Below are positions 1-6,366 of a stretch of DNA of 8,213 nt, in pieces. How positions within the stretch are numbered: the stretch's first letter is position 1; each line of letters opens with the position of its first letter. The notes beneath the pieces were generated by a model, which had not been told where the DNA came from, searched no databases, and saw only the letters and a list, made by a program, of their open reading frames with translations. A program made the position numbers and the translations under genes. The stretch is from positions 1 through 8,213 of the forward strand of contig DOVJ01000095.1 in the NCBI GenBank assembly GCA_003520145.1. The letters are read 5' to 3'. This stretch comes from Eubacterium sp. (GTDB lineage: Bacteria > Bacillota > Clostridia > Lachnospirales > Lachnospiraceae).

Positions 1-535
1 TATCACTTCTGATATCTTCTTCATAATCTCTTGCATCATCTCTTATCTCAACCTTCTCTTCTAGTTCCAGATTAGATGCCTTCTTCTTGGCTATACGCTC
101 CATTGATTCGGCATGCGCTATGGCTGCGCGAACTTCATCTGCATCGTAATCAGGATTTATGAGATTCTTCTTAAGCTTAAGAACTTCTCTTTTGGCTTTC
201 GAAGCAGCCTGCTTAGCTGTAAGAGATGTCTTGGATCTTATGATTGCTGAAGATAGCGAATTAGCGCTATAGCGCACCTTCTTAACGGCAGTTTTCGTTG
301 CCGAAGACTTCTGCCTCGACTCTCTGACACGGTTAGCATATTCCATGCTCTGAGCGGCGATGTCGACTTGGCCAGGAGCCTTCTTAGTCTCATCAGCACT
401 TTTCTTGGTTTCACGAAGGAATTCCTTAACTTTGCTCATGCGACTATCAAGCATCTCCATATTCTTCTTAGAGGCATCACTATATCGCTTAAAATCCTGC
501 ATATAAGAACTGTTAAGATTAACCCTCATAGGCAT
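1..535 (-). CDS. Partial gene for a basic, helical protein of unknown function (C-terminus beyond left edge)
   Basis: The frame reads open from an ATG at 535 to the left edge, about 178 codons, and its 3' end is outside the window. The product begins MPMRVNLNSSYMQDFKRYSD and is rich in Lys, Arg, Ser, Ala and Glu. It has no hydrophobic segment or signal peptide. Most of it looks helical, with charged stretches around residues 33-50, 110-130 and 140-178, so coiled coils or a cytoplasmic structural or assembly role are possible. The start ATG shares one base with the TGA stop of the upstream gene (TGATG), and no good ribosome site precedes it, so translation is probably coupled to that gene. A second ATG two codons later (529) is an alternative start. 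I do not recognise the family. The junction and matching codon use support a real gene in an operon under the promoter at 1329-1355. Confidence 0.8.
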   Translation of the reverse strand, partial: MPMRVNLNSSYMQDFKRYSDASKKNMEMLDSRMSKVKEFLRETKKSADETKKAPGQVDIAAQSMEYANRVRESRQKSSATKTAVKKVRYSANSLSSAIIRSKTSLTAKQAASKAKREVLKLKKNLINPDYDADEVRAAIAHAESMERIAKKKASNLELEEKVEIRDDARDYEEDIRSD

Positions 536-1278
536 CACACTTTCAGGTCGAGTGTCTGCCCTCTTACAAGCTCCTGAGCTGACAGTACGTTGTCACTCAT
601 CGCCATGTAACCATAATCAGATACCTTCTTTACAAGTTCTTCTACAGAAGAGGCTTCGATAACTTCATATTCGTCAGGATCGAAGTCCCCGAGTCTTGCG
701 TCCTTCGCTGACTCCGCCTTCTCTTTCCTTGCTTCCTGAAGCTTTTCTTCCCGCTCTTTTTTCTCAGCCTTCTTTTCGTCTTCCTTCTTCTGTGCCTTCT
801 TCTCCTCAGCCTTCGCTTTGATTCGCTGCGCCTGAGCATCCTGTGATTTCTTCACAACCGCAAAGAAAGAAGCGTTGCCATCATCCTTAACCTCGAGTCC
901 GAATCCCTTAACAGAATCATTGCCTGCAAATGCTTCTTTAAGTTCAGGCACTTTTTGTCCAGCCATAGCTATGATACCTTCATACTTCTTTCTGAAGGAC
1001 TCATCAGTAGCCATCTTCTCGATCTTCTCTTCATCAATCAGAACTACCATCTTGTCTGCATTAGCAAACTTTGAAGCGTTAGCTTTGGCATTCTCCTTCT
1101 GATCCTTGCTCACAAGAACGATATCCATGTTGTTGTACTTTTTCTTGAGTTCGTCTAAGTACTTCTTACCGGTATCGGAAAGCTTAGGCTCGCCCACAGT
1201 CTTACCATAGATCTTGTCGTTCTTCGCAATCGGTGATTGATTAGCAACAACTGTGTTAACAACTGAATTAATATCCAT
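535..1278 (-). CDS. Lys/Glu-rich 247-residue protein, possibly DUF6033-like
   Basis: This is a complete 247-residue soluble protein with no signal peptide or membrane segment. Residues 36-140 look like a compact alpha/beta domain (YLDELKKKYNNMDIVLVSKD, then VVLIDEEKIEKMATDESFRK). That pattern of a short strand followed by 'id.e.leKMa.d..f...ye.iI' reminds me of the uncharacterised clostridial DUF6033 proteins, but I could not check this. Residues about 144-196 are an almost pure Lys/Glu/Ala/Arg segment expected to form a single long helix or coiled coil. Residues 205-247 form a second small conserved-looking tail (YEVIEASSVEELVKKV, ending LVRGQTLDLKV). The start is well set by AAGGAGGT seven bases upstream (1286-1293). 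It is first in a unit with the 1-535 gene and lies under a sigma-28-type promoter, which suggests, but does not prove, a motility-associated role. Function is unknown. Confidence 0.9.
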   Translation of the reverse strand: MDINSVVNTVVANQSPIAKNDKIYGKTVGEPKLSDTGKKYLDELKKKYNNMDIVLVSKDQKENAKANASKFANADKMVVLIDEEKIEKMATDESFRKKYEGIIAMAGQKVPELKEAFAGNDSVKGFGLEVKDDGNASFFAVVKKSQDAQAQRIKAKAEEKKAQKKEDEKKAEKKEREEKLQEARKEKAESAKDARLGDFDPDEYEVIEASSVEELVKKVSDYGYMAMSDNVLSAQELVRGQTLDLKV

Positions 1279-1285
1279 GTTTCAT

Positions 1286-1293
1286 ACCTCCTT
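1286..1293 (-). promoter_or_regulatory. Ribosome binding site for the 535-1278 gene
   Basis: On the minus strand this reads AAGGAGGT, a near-perfect anti-16S match, seven bases before the ATG at 1278. It fixes that start over the out-of-frame ATG that directly follows the ribosome site. Confidence 0.9.
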
Positions 1294-1328
1294 GTATAAT
1301 GTGTTATGCATCCTTGCATCTAATATAT

Positions 1329-1355
1329 ATATCGGCACATCTATATGTAAAGTTA
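1329..1355 (-). promoter_or_regulatory. Predicted sigma-28 (SigD/FliA) promoter of the 535-1278 unit
   Basis: The minus strand reads TAAC (1355-1352), 15 bases, then GCCGATAT (1336-1329). This matches the known sigma-D/sigma-28 pattern TAAA-N15-GCCGATAT in all eight -10 bases and three of four -35 bases. Transcription would start near 1322, giving a leader of about 44 bases with a strong ribosome site. The -35 element overlaps the TAA stop of pheA. A weaker sigma-A-type alternative overlaps it: TTTACA (1351-1346), 18 bases, TATATT (1327-1322), so dual use cannot be excluded. The same arrangement occurs upstream of the Ig-like gene at 6246-6272. Confidence 0.7.
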
Positions 1356-2480
1356 ATAATTGCCAAGAAACTTGAGATAGGTTGATTCAGCCTCGATTCC
1401 TCTCATAGCATTGAGGACTGCCGCATCATTTACATTGCCCTCAAAGTCCACATAGAAGCGCCACTGCCACATCTTGCCCTCTATAGGACGTGACTGGATC
1501 TTGGTCATGTTAAGACCGTTGTACTTGATATGGCTTAGGATACCATAGAGGCTGCCTGCCTCATGAGCTATCTCGAAGCATATGCTCATAGTCTTAGCAT
1601 CCTTTGCAAATGAACGCTTCTTCGAGATGATCACAAAGCGTGTCGCGTTGTTCTTCTCGTTGCGTATCTCGCTTGCTATGACCTCAAGTCCAAACACCTT
1701 CGCAGCCTCACGGCTTGCTATGGCTGCCTGATGTATATCGCCATCAGCCAGAACCTTCTTAGCACCAAGACTGGTGTTCGTAGTCGCTATTCTGTCCCAA
1801 TCAAGGTGTTCATCGAGATAGTGTGAACACTGCATGAGGCCCTGTGGATGCGAGTACACCTTACTTATATCCGATACTTTTGCGCCTGGAAGTCCTAAGA
1901 GTGCATGGTCTATCTCGTATACGAGATCAGCTACTATGTAATTATCGTACTTCATGAGAAGATCGTAGGTGTCATTGACTATACCTGCGGTAGAATTCTC
2001 GATTGGAAGTACTGCAAAGTCTGCTCTTCCTTCGGCCACTTCCTTCATGGCAGCGTCGAATGTCGGAACATTGTAGCCGTCCACATCCTCACCAAAGTAC
2101 CTTTTCATAGCAAGATATGAATATGCGCCTTCTATGCCCTGATAGCACACCTTAGCGCCCTGTGTCTCTATCTTATCTACTATCTCACACTCTGCTCTTA
2201 CTGTGGCAGAATTCTGTTCCATGAACTTATACTGAAGTTTTCTCGAAGATGACATGATCTGCCTAAAAAGGTCAGAAAGTGCGACCTTCATGGACTCATC
2301 GTCCACGAAAGTCTGCACCTTCTCTATCTTCGAATCTTCTCTGCCCTTGTCAAGTATAGCCTTGCCTACAGAAAGCTTATACTTAGCTACTTCTTCACAC
2401 AGATCCATACGCTTCTGGAAAAGCTCTATGATCTCTTTGTCTACCTTATCTATGTCTTCTCTTATCAGGGAAAGATCCAT
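1353..2480 (-). CDS. pheA: Bifunctional chorismate mutase / prephenate dehydratase (P-protein)
   Basis: This enzyme converts chorismate to prephenate and then to phenylpyruvate, the committed branch to phenylalanine, in the cytoplasm. At 375 residues it has the usual P-protein length. Residues 1-88 are an AroQ chorismate mutase helix domain; Arg7, Arg24, Lys35, Asp44, Arg47 and Glu48 fit the E. coli active-site positions by eye. Residues 109-287 are prephenate dehydratase, with the motifs CYQGIEGAYS, LPIENSTAGIVNDTYDLL and the catalytic Thr280-Arg281-Phe282. Residues 297-375 are an ACT regulatory domain with GSLY (309-312) and QSRP (329-332) where the E. coli enzyme has GALV and ESRP, so feedback inhibition by phenylalanine is likely. 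It starts 12 bases after the Ig-like gene, and its AGAGG ribosome site overlaps that gene's stop codon, so the two are probably cotranscribed and coupled. No other aromatic-pathway gene is in view, and no clear terminator follows. Confidence 0.97.
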   Translation of the reverse strand: MDLSLIREDIDKVDKEIIELFQKRMDLCEEVAKYKLSVGKAILDKGREDSKIEKVQTFVDDESMKVALSDLFRQIMSSSRKLQYKFMEQNSATVRAECEIVDKIETQGAKVCYQGIEGAYSYLAMKRYFGEDVDGYNVPTFDAAMKEVAEGRADFAVLPIENSTAGIVNDTYDLLMKYDNYIVADLVYEIDHALLGLPGAKVSDISKVYSHPQGLMQCSHYLDEHLDWDRIATTNTSLGAKKVLADGDIHQAAIASREAAKVFGLEVIASEIRNEKNNATRFVIISKKRSFAKDAKTMSICFEIAHEAGSLYGILSHIKYNGLNMTKIQSRPIEGKMWQWRFYVDFEGNVNDAAVLNAMRGIEAESTYLKFLGNY

Positions 2481-2489
2481 CTTATAATA

Positions 2490-2494
2490 CCTCT
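2490..2494 (-). promoter_or_regulatory. pheA ribosome binding site overlapping the upstream stop codon
   Basis: The minus strand reads AGAGG nine bases before the pheA ATG. Its first two bases are the last two of the TAG stop of the Ig-like gene (2495-2493), so ribosomes ending there sit directly on the pheA start signal. This decides the start at 2480 and points to translational coupling. Confidence 0.75.
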
Positions 2495-5400
2495 AATTAT
2501 CTAATTTGTATGGAATGACTCTCGGTTCATCCTCTATATCTACTACTGTTACTGTACATGTCATGGTCTTGCCATTCACTGTCGCATTGACTGTAGTAGT
2601 TCCTGCCTGTCTGGCAGTAACAAGTCCATCGGCACTTATAGTACATACTCTAGGATTGCTTGTTCTATATGATACTTTGTACTTGCTAGGTGATCCATCT
2701 ACATAGAGTTGGAATGTATCATACTGTTCCATAGTTATCTTAGTCTTGCTTATGGCTACTGAATAAAGTGGAATAGCTGTCTGTACTGCGTTACGCGATG
2801 AATAAGCTATGATCTCGCACTCACCTACGCCTACTGTCGATACATATCCGTCTGACGATACATTTGCAATAGAGGTGTCTGTAGACATCCACAGAAGGTC
2901 CTCGTTGGCTGTTCTCGGATATATAGTCGCTGATAGCTGTCTTCCGTTACCAGCTAAGATAAATATCTCTTTGGCGTTCACGGCAACTCTTGTAGCGCTT
3001 ACGTTATCAAGAACTCTTATAGTACAGAAGGCCTTGATCTCGTTACCATCCTCTGATGTTGCTGAGATCCACACCTTACCAGGTGCCTTAGCAAATACTT
3101 CACCGTCCTGGTCGACATATGCTATGTTATCGTTAGAGCTTGTCCACTTAACTGACTTAACTGTCGCATCGGCTGGATATGTCTCGGCTGAAAGCCTTAT
3201 ACTGTCGCCAACATATAGAGTCTCATCAGAGTGGTTTATGCTTATGCTTCTGACTGGATTAACAACCTTCACAAGACATGATGCACTCGCACCGCCTCCG
3301 TCAGCTGCCGTTGCACTTACTACAGCACTTCCGACTCCTACACCTGTTATACGTCCATACTGATCAACAGATACAACGCCAGGGTCAGATGAAGCCCAGA
3401 GCATACGCTTGTCTGTTGCGCTGTCAGAATTGCTGATTGAAGTCTTGAAAACCTTAGTTGCTCCGACATTCAGGAACATCTCGGATGTATCAAGACTTAC
3501 GTCAGATACCTTCTCTATAACTGTTATGTTACAGCTTGCAACAAGTCCTCGCTCGTTAGTAGTAACTGTTATGACACAATTACCGCCCTTTTTGGCTGTT
3601 ACAAGACCTTCGCTGTCAACTGTCGCAACATTCGGGTCACTTGTCTTGAATACTACACTCTTATCTGTTGCATCAAGCGGAAGGACTGTCGGTATGATAA
3701 GGAACTTCGAATCCTTAAGGAGCGTCTCTGCGCTTGAATTAAGCGTTATACTGTCTACAGGCTCTGTTACAGTAACGATACACTTACCAATCATACCGTT
3801 ATCATCGGCTATAGCACTTATCGTTACTACACCGGTGGCAAGAGTCTTAACATGTCCCGAATCATCTACGGTTGCAACTCTTGTATCTGAGCTTACCCAT
3901 GAGTAACGCTTATTGTCCGCGTTATCAGGAAGGATATTCGCACTTAAGTAGAAGTCGTTGCCCTTTCGTACAGATATCTCACTCTTACTGAGCACAACCT
4001 CCTTAACACCCTGCTTAACATATACGTTACATACAGCAGTTATACCATCGGACTCGGACTTACACAGAATAGCCGCATAGCCGCTTCCAACAGCCTTCAT
4101 ATAGCCTCCACTGTCTATGGTTGCTACACTAGTATTCGATGATGACCATATAACGTTCGGATTTGACGCATCATTAGGCGTGATCTTCGCAGTGAATAGA
4201 AGCTCTGAACCTACATCCACCTTCTCGTTCGTGTGATTGAGTTCAATCTTCGTAACCGGCTTCTTGATATAGAATTCGCAGAGATCGAAAGGTGCGCCCG
4301 TACCATAATCAAATGTCTTATCTGTAGACTGGCAGTAAACCGTCGCATAGCCCGGTTTCTTAAATGTTACGAGACCCTTCTCATCTACGGTAAGAACGCT
4401 CGTATTCGAAGAAGTCCACGTTACGTCCTGGTTAACGCCCTCTGCCTGAGGATAAACCGTATATGTAAGCTGATACTTCTCTGTTGCCATGTCTATGTTG
4501 ACGTTGTGAACGTTGAGCTTGATCTGCTCAACAGGAAGCCTTACGCTTACGTTACAGTATGCTATGTAAAGACCATCCTCAGATATGGCTGTTATGGTCG
4601 TGTCACCGCCAGATACACCTGTTATGACAGCGCTAAGAGAATCGCCCTTAACTGTCGCTATCGATGGGTCGTTAGAAGCCCACTTGATGTTCTGATTGTC
4701 CGCGTTAAGAGGATTGATGAACAGCTTAACTTCCGTAGAAGACTTAACTGGGATCATAACGGATGCTGGATCGATAGTAAGAGAACCGACAGGCTCAAGA
4801 ACATGCACCGTACAGGTAACAGTCTTCAGCACACCGCTTGAAACCTGGGTTACAACTATAGTTGTATCGCCCTTCTTAAGACCTCTGAAGGTCTCTGTTA
4901 TGTTATTCTTGGTCGTCACAGTGGCGAAATCTACGATCTTGTTGTCTGCCACAGCCCACGATATAGTAGCATTCTCGTTAGATGTAAGGGCTGTCAGGGT
5001 AAATGTTTCACCCTTGTTGATAGTTACTTCGTTGTTACTGATACCGAAGGCATCCACAACATTTATCGTATGCTGTATGGTTTCGCTCACAACCGCACCT
5101 TCAAGATTAGTGTAGGATCTGGTCGCATATATGACTGCAGTACCTTCCGCAACACCATACACGGTTCCGTCAGGAGTACCTGTAGAAGTAAGCTTCAGAG
5201 ATACTACATCCTTGTTACTTGTTGACCATGTAATAGATGACGAATTAAGCGTTGTCTTGAGCTGATACTCGTTGCCGACATTCATGGTGCTGACTGTATC
5301 AAGCCAGTCAAATGGAACCGATACCTTCGCCTTAACTGTTCTGTCCTCATCAAATGAAGGATCACAGCTTATATAGATATATACTTCACCGGTCGAGATA

Positions 5401-6221
5401 CCTGTTAAGATTCCGTTGTTGATAGTAACTACATCGTTACCATTCGCATCCTTATCAGCTTTCCAGTATACAGCCTCTGGATTCTTGACATTCGTATAAG
5501 GAAGTATATCTATACTCTGCCCACTCTTCACGGTGAACTCGTTCAGTGTAAGCGATGGATCTACGTAAACTGGAAAGTTCGCAAACAATCCATCTGCCGT
5601 AGTACCTGTTACTATCGTGTAACCTGCGCCAACTCCTGTTACTGTAGCAGTCTGACATGTAAGAGGGTCACTCTTAACTTCGACAACATCAGGTCTACTG
5701 TATGTCCACTTGATCGAATTATGAATAGAGCCATTCATGAATATGGTTACAGGATCCGCAGTAGTTGTTGTCTTAATAGACGCTTCACTTCCGATATCGA
5801 TTATGAGAGGAACTGTAGCATCTCCGGAGAAAACCTTCGAATAAACAGGTTCTCCGTCCTTAACATCCACTATATAACGGGCGTTAAGCTTCGCCTTACC
5901 TGCTGCTACCGGAAGAAGCTGTATGATACTCTTCTCTTCGTTCATAAACTCACCAACAGTAAATATATGTGAGTTAGAAGTCTCATAGACTATCTTCTCA
6001 TAACTCGTCTCTCCCGCTTCATCCTTACCGCTGATACCGATATATGCAACAAAAGGCGTATCCATATCCTCGAATACCATCTCTTCGCCCATGTTGATAC
6101 TAAGCTTTATATCGTTGGCAGCCACAACCTTAATAAGCATGCCAATTCCAAATACGGTCGCAAATGCAACCATACCTATCATTATCTTCCATCTGGTTTT
6201 TAATCTCTTAAATGTATTCAT
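2493..6221 (-). CDS. Large secreted or membrane-anchored protein of about 13 bacterial Ig-like (Big_2) modules
   Basis: The product has 1242 residues. A basic start (MNTFKRLKTRWK) is followed by a hydrophobic helix at residues 13-35, which is either a signal peptide ending near VVAAN or an uncleaved anchor. The rest is a string of Ig-like beta-sandwich modules of about 80-90 residues. The first, about 37-145, is divergent. The others begin near 147, 226, 306, 392, 479, 565, 658, 741, 823, 907, 991, 1077 and 1155. The best-preserved copies show the Big_2 pattern 'WtSSnt.vATVd..G.Vta...G...I.a.s.dg..a.C.V.V'. The C-terminus (EDEPRVIPYKLDN) has no LPXTG, SLH, cell-wall-binding or dockerin signal, and no enzyme domain is visible. 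A surface stalk or adhesin-like role is inferred from architecture only. Start choice: AGGAGG lies 12 bases upstream, and an in-frame TGA lies just before the ATG. It is first in a unit with pheA, under a sigma-28-type promoter. Confidence 0.95.
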   Translation of the reverse strand: MNTFKRLKTRWKIMIGMVAFATVFGIGMLIKVVAANDIKLSINMGEEMVFEDMDTPFVAYIGISGKDEAGETSYEKIVYETSNSHIFTVGEFMNEEKSIIQLLPVAAGKAKLNARYIVDVKDGEPVYSKVFSGDATVPLIIDIGSEASIKTTTTADPVTIFMNGSIHNSIKWTYSRPDVVEVKSDPLTCQTATVTGVGAGYTIVTGTTADGLFANFPVYVDPSLTLNEFTVKSGQSIDILPYTNVKNPEAVYWKADKDANGNDVVTINNGILTGISTGEVYIYISCDPSFDEDRTVKAKVSVPFDWLDTVSTMNVGNEYQLKTTLNSSSITWSTSNKDVVSLKLTSTGTPDGTVYGVAEGTAVIYATRSYTNLEGAVVSETIQHTINVVDAFGISNNEVTINKGETFTLTALTSNENATISWAVADNKIVDFATVTTKNNITETFRGLKKGDTTIVVTQVSSGVLKTVTCTVHVLEPVGSLTIDPASVMIPVKSSTEVKLFINPLNADNQNIKWASNDPSIATVKGDSLSAVITGVSGGDTTITAISEDGLYIAYCNVSVRLPVEQIKLNVHNVNIDMATEKYQLTYTVYPQAEGVNQDVTWTSSNTSVLTVDEKGLVTFKKPGYATVYCQSTDKTFDYGTGAPFDLCEFYIKKPVTKIELNHTNEKVDVGSELLFTAKITPNDASNPNVIWSSSNTSVATIDSGGYMKAVGSGYAAILCKSESDGITAVCNVYVKQGVKEVVLSKSEISVRKGNDFYLSANILPDNADNKRYSWVSSDTRVATVDDSGHVKTLATGVVTISAIADDNGMIGKCIVTVTEPVDSITLNSSAETLLKDSKFLIIPTVLPLDATDKSVVFKTSDPNVATVDSEGLVTAKKGGNCVITVTTNERGLVASCNITVIEKVSDVSLDTSEMFLNVGATKVFKTSISNSDSATDKRMLWASSDPGVVSVDQYGRITGVGVGSAVVSATAADGGGASASCLVKVVNPVRSISINHSDETLYVGDSIRLSAETYPADATVKSVKWTSSNDNIAYVDQDGEVFAKAPGKVWISATSEDGNEIKAFCTIRVLDNVSATRVAVNAKEIFILAGNGRQLSATIYPRTANEDLLWMSTDTSIANVSSDGYVSTVGVGECEIIAYSSRNAVQTAIPLYSVAISKTKITMEQYDTFQLYVDGSPSKYKVSYRTSNPRVCTISADGLVTARQAGTTTVNATVNGKTMTCTVTVVDIEDEPRVIPYKLDN
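2538..5783 (-). repeat. Tandem array of about 13 Ig-like (Big_2) coding modules
   Basis: The stretch encodes residues about 147-1228 of the Ig-like protein. The central seven modules (3003-4787) are the most regular, with a period of about 83 codons. Each carries a W/F-x-S/T-S-(N/D) strand, a V-A-T-V-D-like strand with a following Gly, and a final strand in which Cys precedes x-V-x-V. The modules differ at DNA level, so this is an old protein-level repeat rather than a recent tandem duplication. The first three modules are more divergent. Confidence 0.85.
6117..6221 (-). other. N-terminal signal peptide or membrane anchor of the Ig-like protein
   Basis: Residues 1-35 have a Lys/Arg-rich start (five positive charges in residues 1-12), a hydrophobic core of about 20 residues (IMIGMVAFATVFGIGMLIKV) and a VVAA end that could be a signal peptidase I site. 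Because no C-terminal wall-sorting signal exists, retention of this helix as an N-terminal anchor is also possible. Confidence 0.75.
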
Positions 6222-6233
6222 AAGCAGTCACCG

Positions 6234-6239
6234 CCTCCT
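6234..6239 (-). promoter_or_regulatory. Ribosome binding site of the Ig-like gene
   Basis: The minus strand reads AGGAGG, 12 bases before the ATG at 6221, a slightly long spacing. It lies only about seven bases from the end of the predicted -10 element, so the mRNA leader would be very short, about 20 bases. Confidence 0.8.
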
Positions 6240-6245
6240 ACTTAG

Positions 6246-6272
6246 ATATCGGCACACTTGACATATTACTTA
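6246..6272 (-). promoter_or_regulatory. Predicted sigma-28 (SigD/FliA) promoter of the Ig-like gene and pheA unit
   Basis: The minus strand reads TAAG (6272-6269), 15 bases, then GCCGATAT (6253-6246). All eight -10 bases and three of four -35 bases match the known sigma-D/sigma-28 pattern TAAA-N15-GCCGATAT. The predicted start is near 6240. The 11 bases TGTGCCGATAT are identical to those at 1329-1339, and TTAA sits at the same distance in both. I saw no convincing sigma-A promoter in the 145-base gap upstream of this gene. Confidence 0.75.
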
Positions 6273-6308
6273 ACAAAGAAATGCATAAATATCACATAAT
6301 TACACAAG

Positions 6309-6340
6309 AAAAACCCAGAACACCAAAGGGTCCGGGTTTT
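6309..6340 (-). terminator. Intrinsic terminator after the KDG kinase gene
   Basis: On the minus strand AAAACCC pairs with GGGTTTT, extended by G-U, G-C and A-U pairs, and closes over a C-rich/TTT loop. The 3' arm runs on as TTTTTCTTG, the expected U-rich tail. It begins 27 bases after the kinase stop codon (6369-6367) and separates that gene from the promoter at 6246-6272. The 5' arm is A-rich, so it could also act in the other direction, but no plus-strand gene ends here. Confidence 0.8.
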
Positions 6341-6366
6341 CCTTAATTAAGAAATACTTTGAAAAA

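Noticed and set aside
642..839. Arg/Lys-rich 65-codon minus-strand ORF
   Set aside because: It is a frame-shifted reading of the Lys/Glu helix segment of the 535-1278 gene; low-complexity AAG/GAA codons keep the other frame open.
1307..1320. Direct repeat TGCATC-ct-TGCATC in the leader of the 535-1278 gene
   Set aside because: The repeat is only six bases with two copies; a chance match is likely and no stable hairpin forms.
2809..3906. Long plus-strand open frames (2809-3363, 3409-3906)
   Set aside because: These are antisense shadows produced by the repetitive, Ser/Thr/Val-rich Ig modules; their protein pattern repeats with the module period.
4233..4841. 202-codon plus-strand open frame opposite the Ig-like gene
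   Set aside because: It lies wholly within a well-supported minus-strand gene with clear Ig motifs; its product is Arg/Cys-rich without motif character, and no ribosome site or promoter was seen.
6258..6263. Perfect TTGACA on the plus strand in the intergenic region
   Set aside because: There is no -10 hexamer at suitable spacing and no plus-strand gene downstream.
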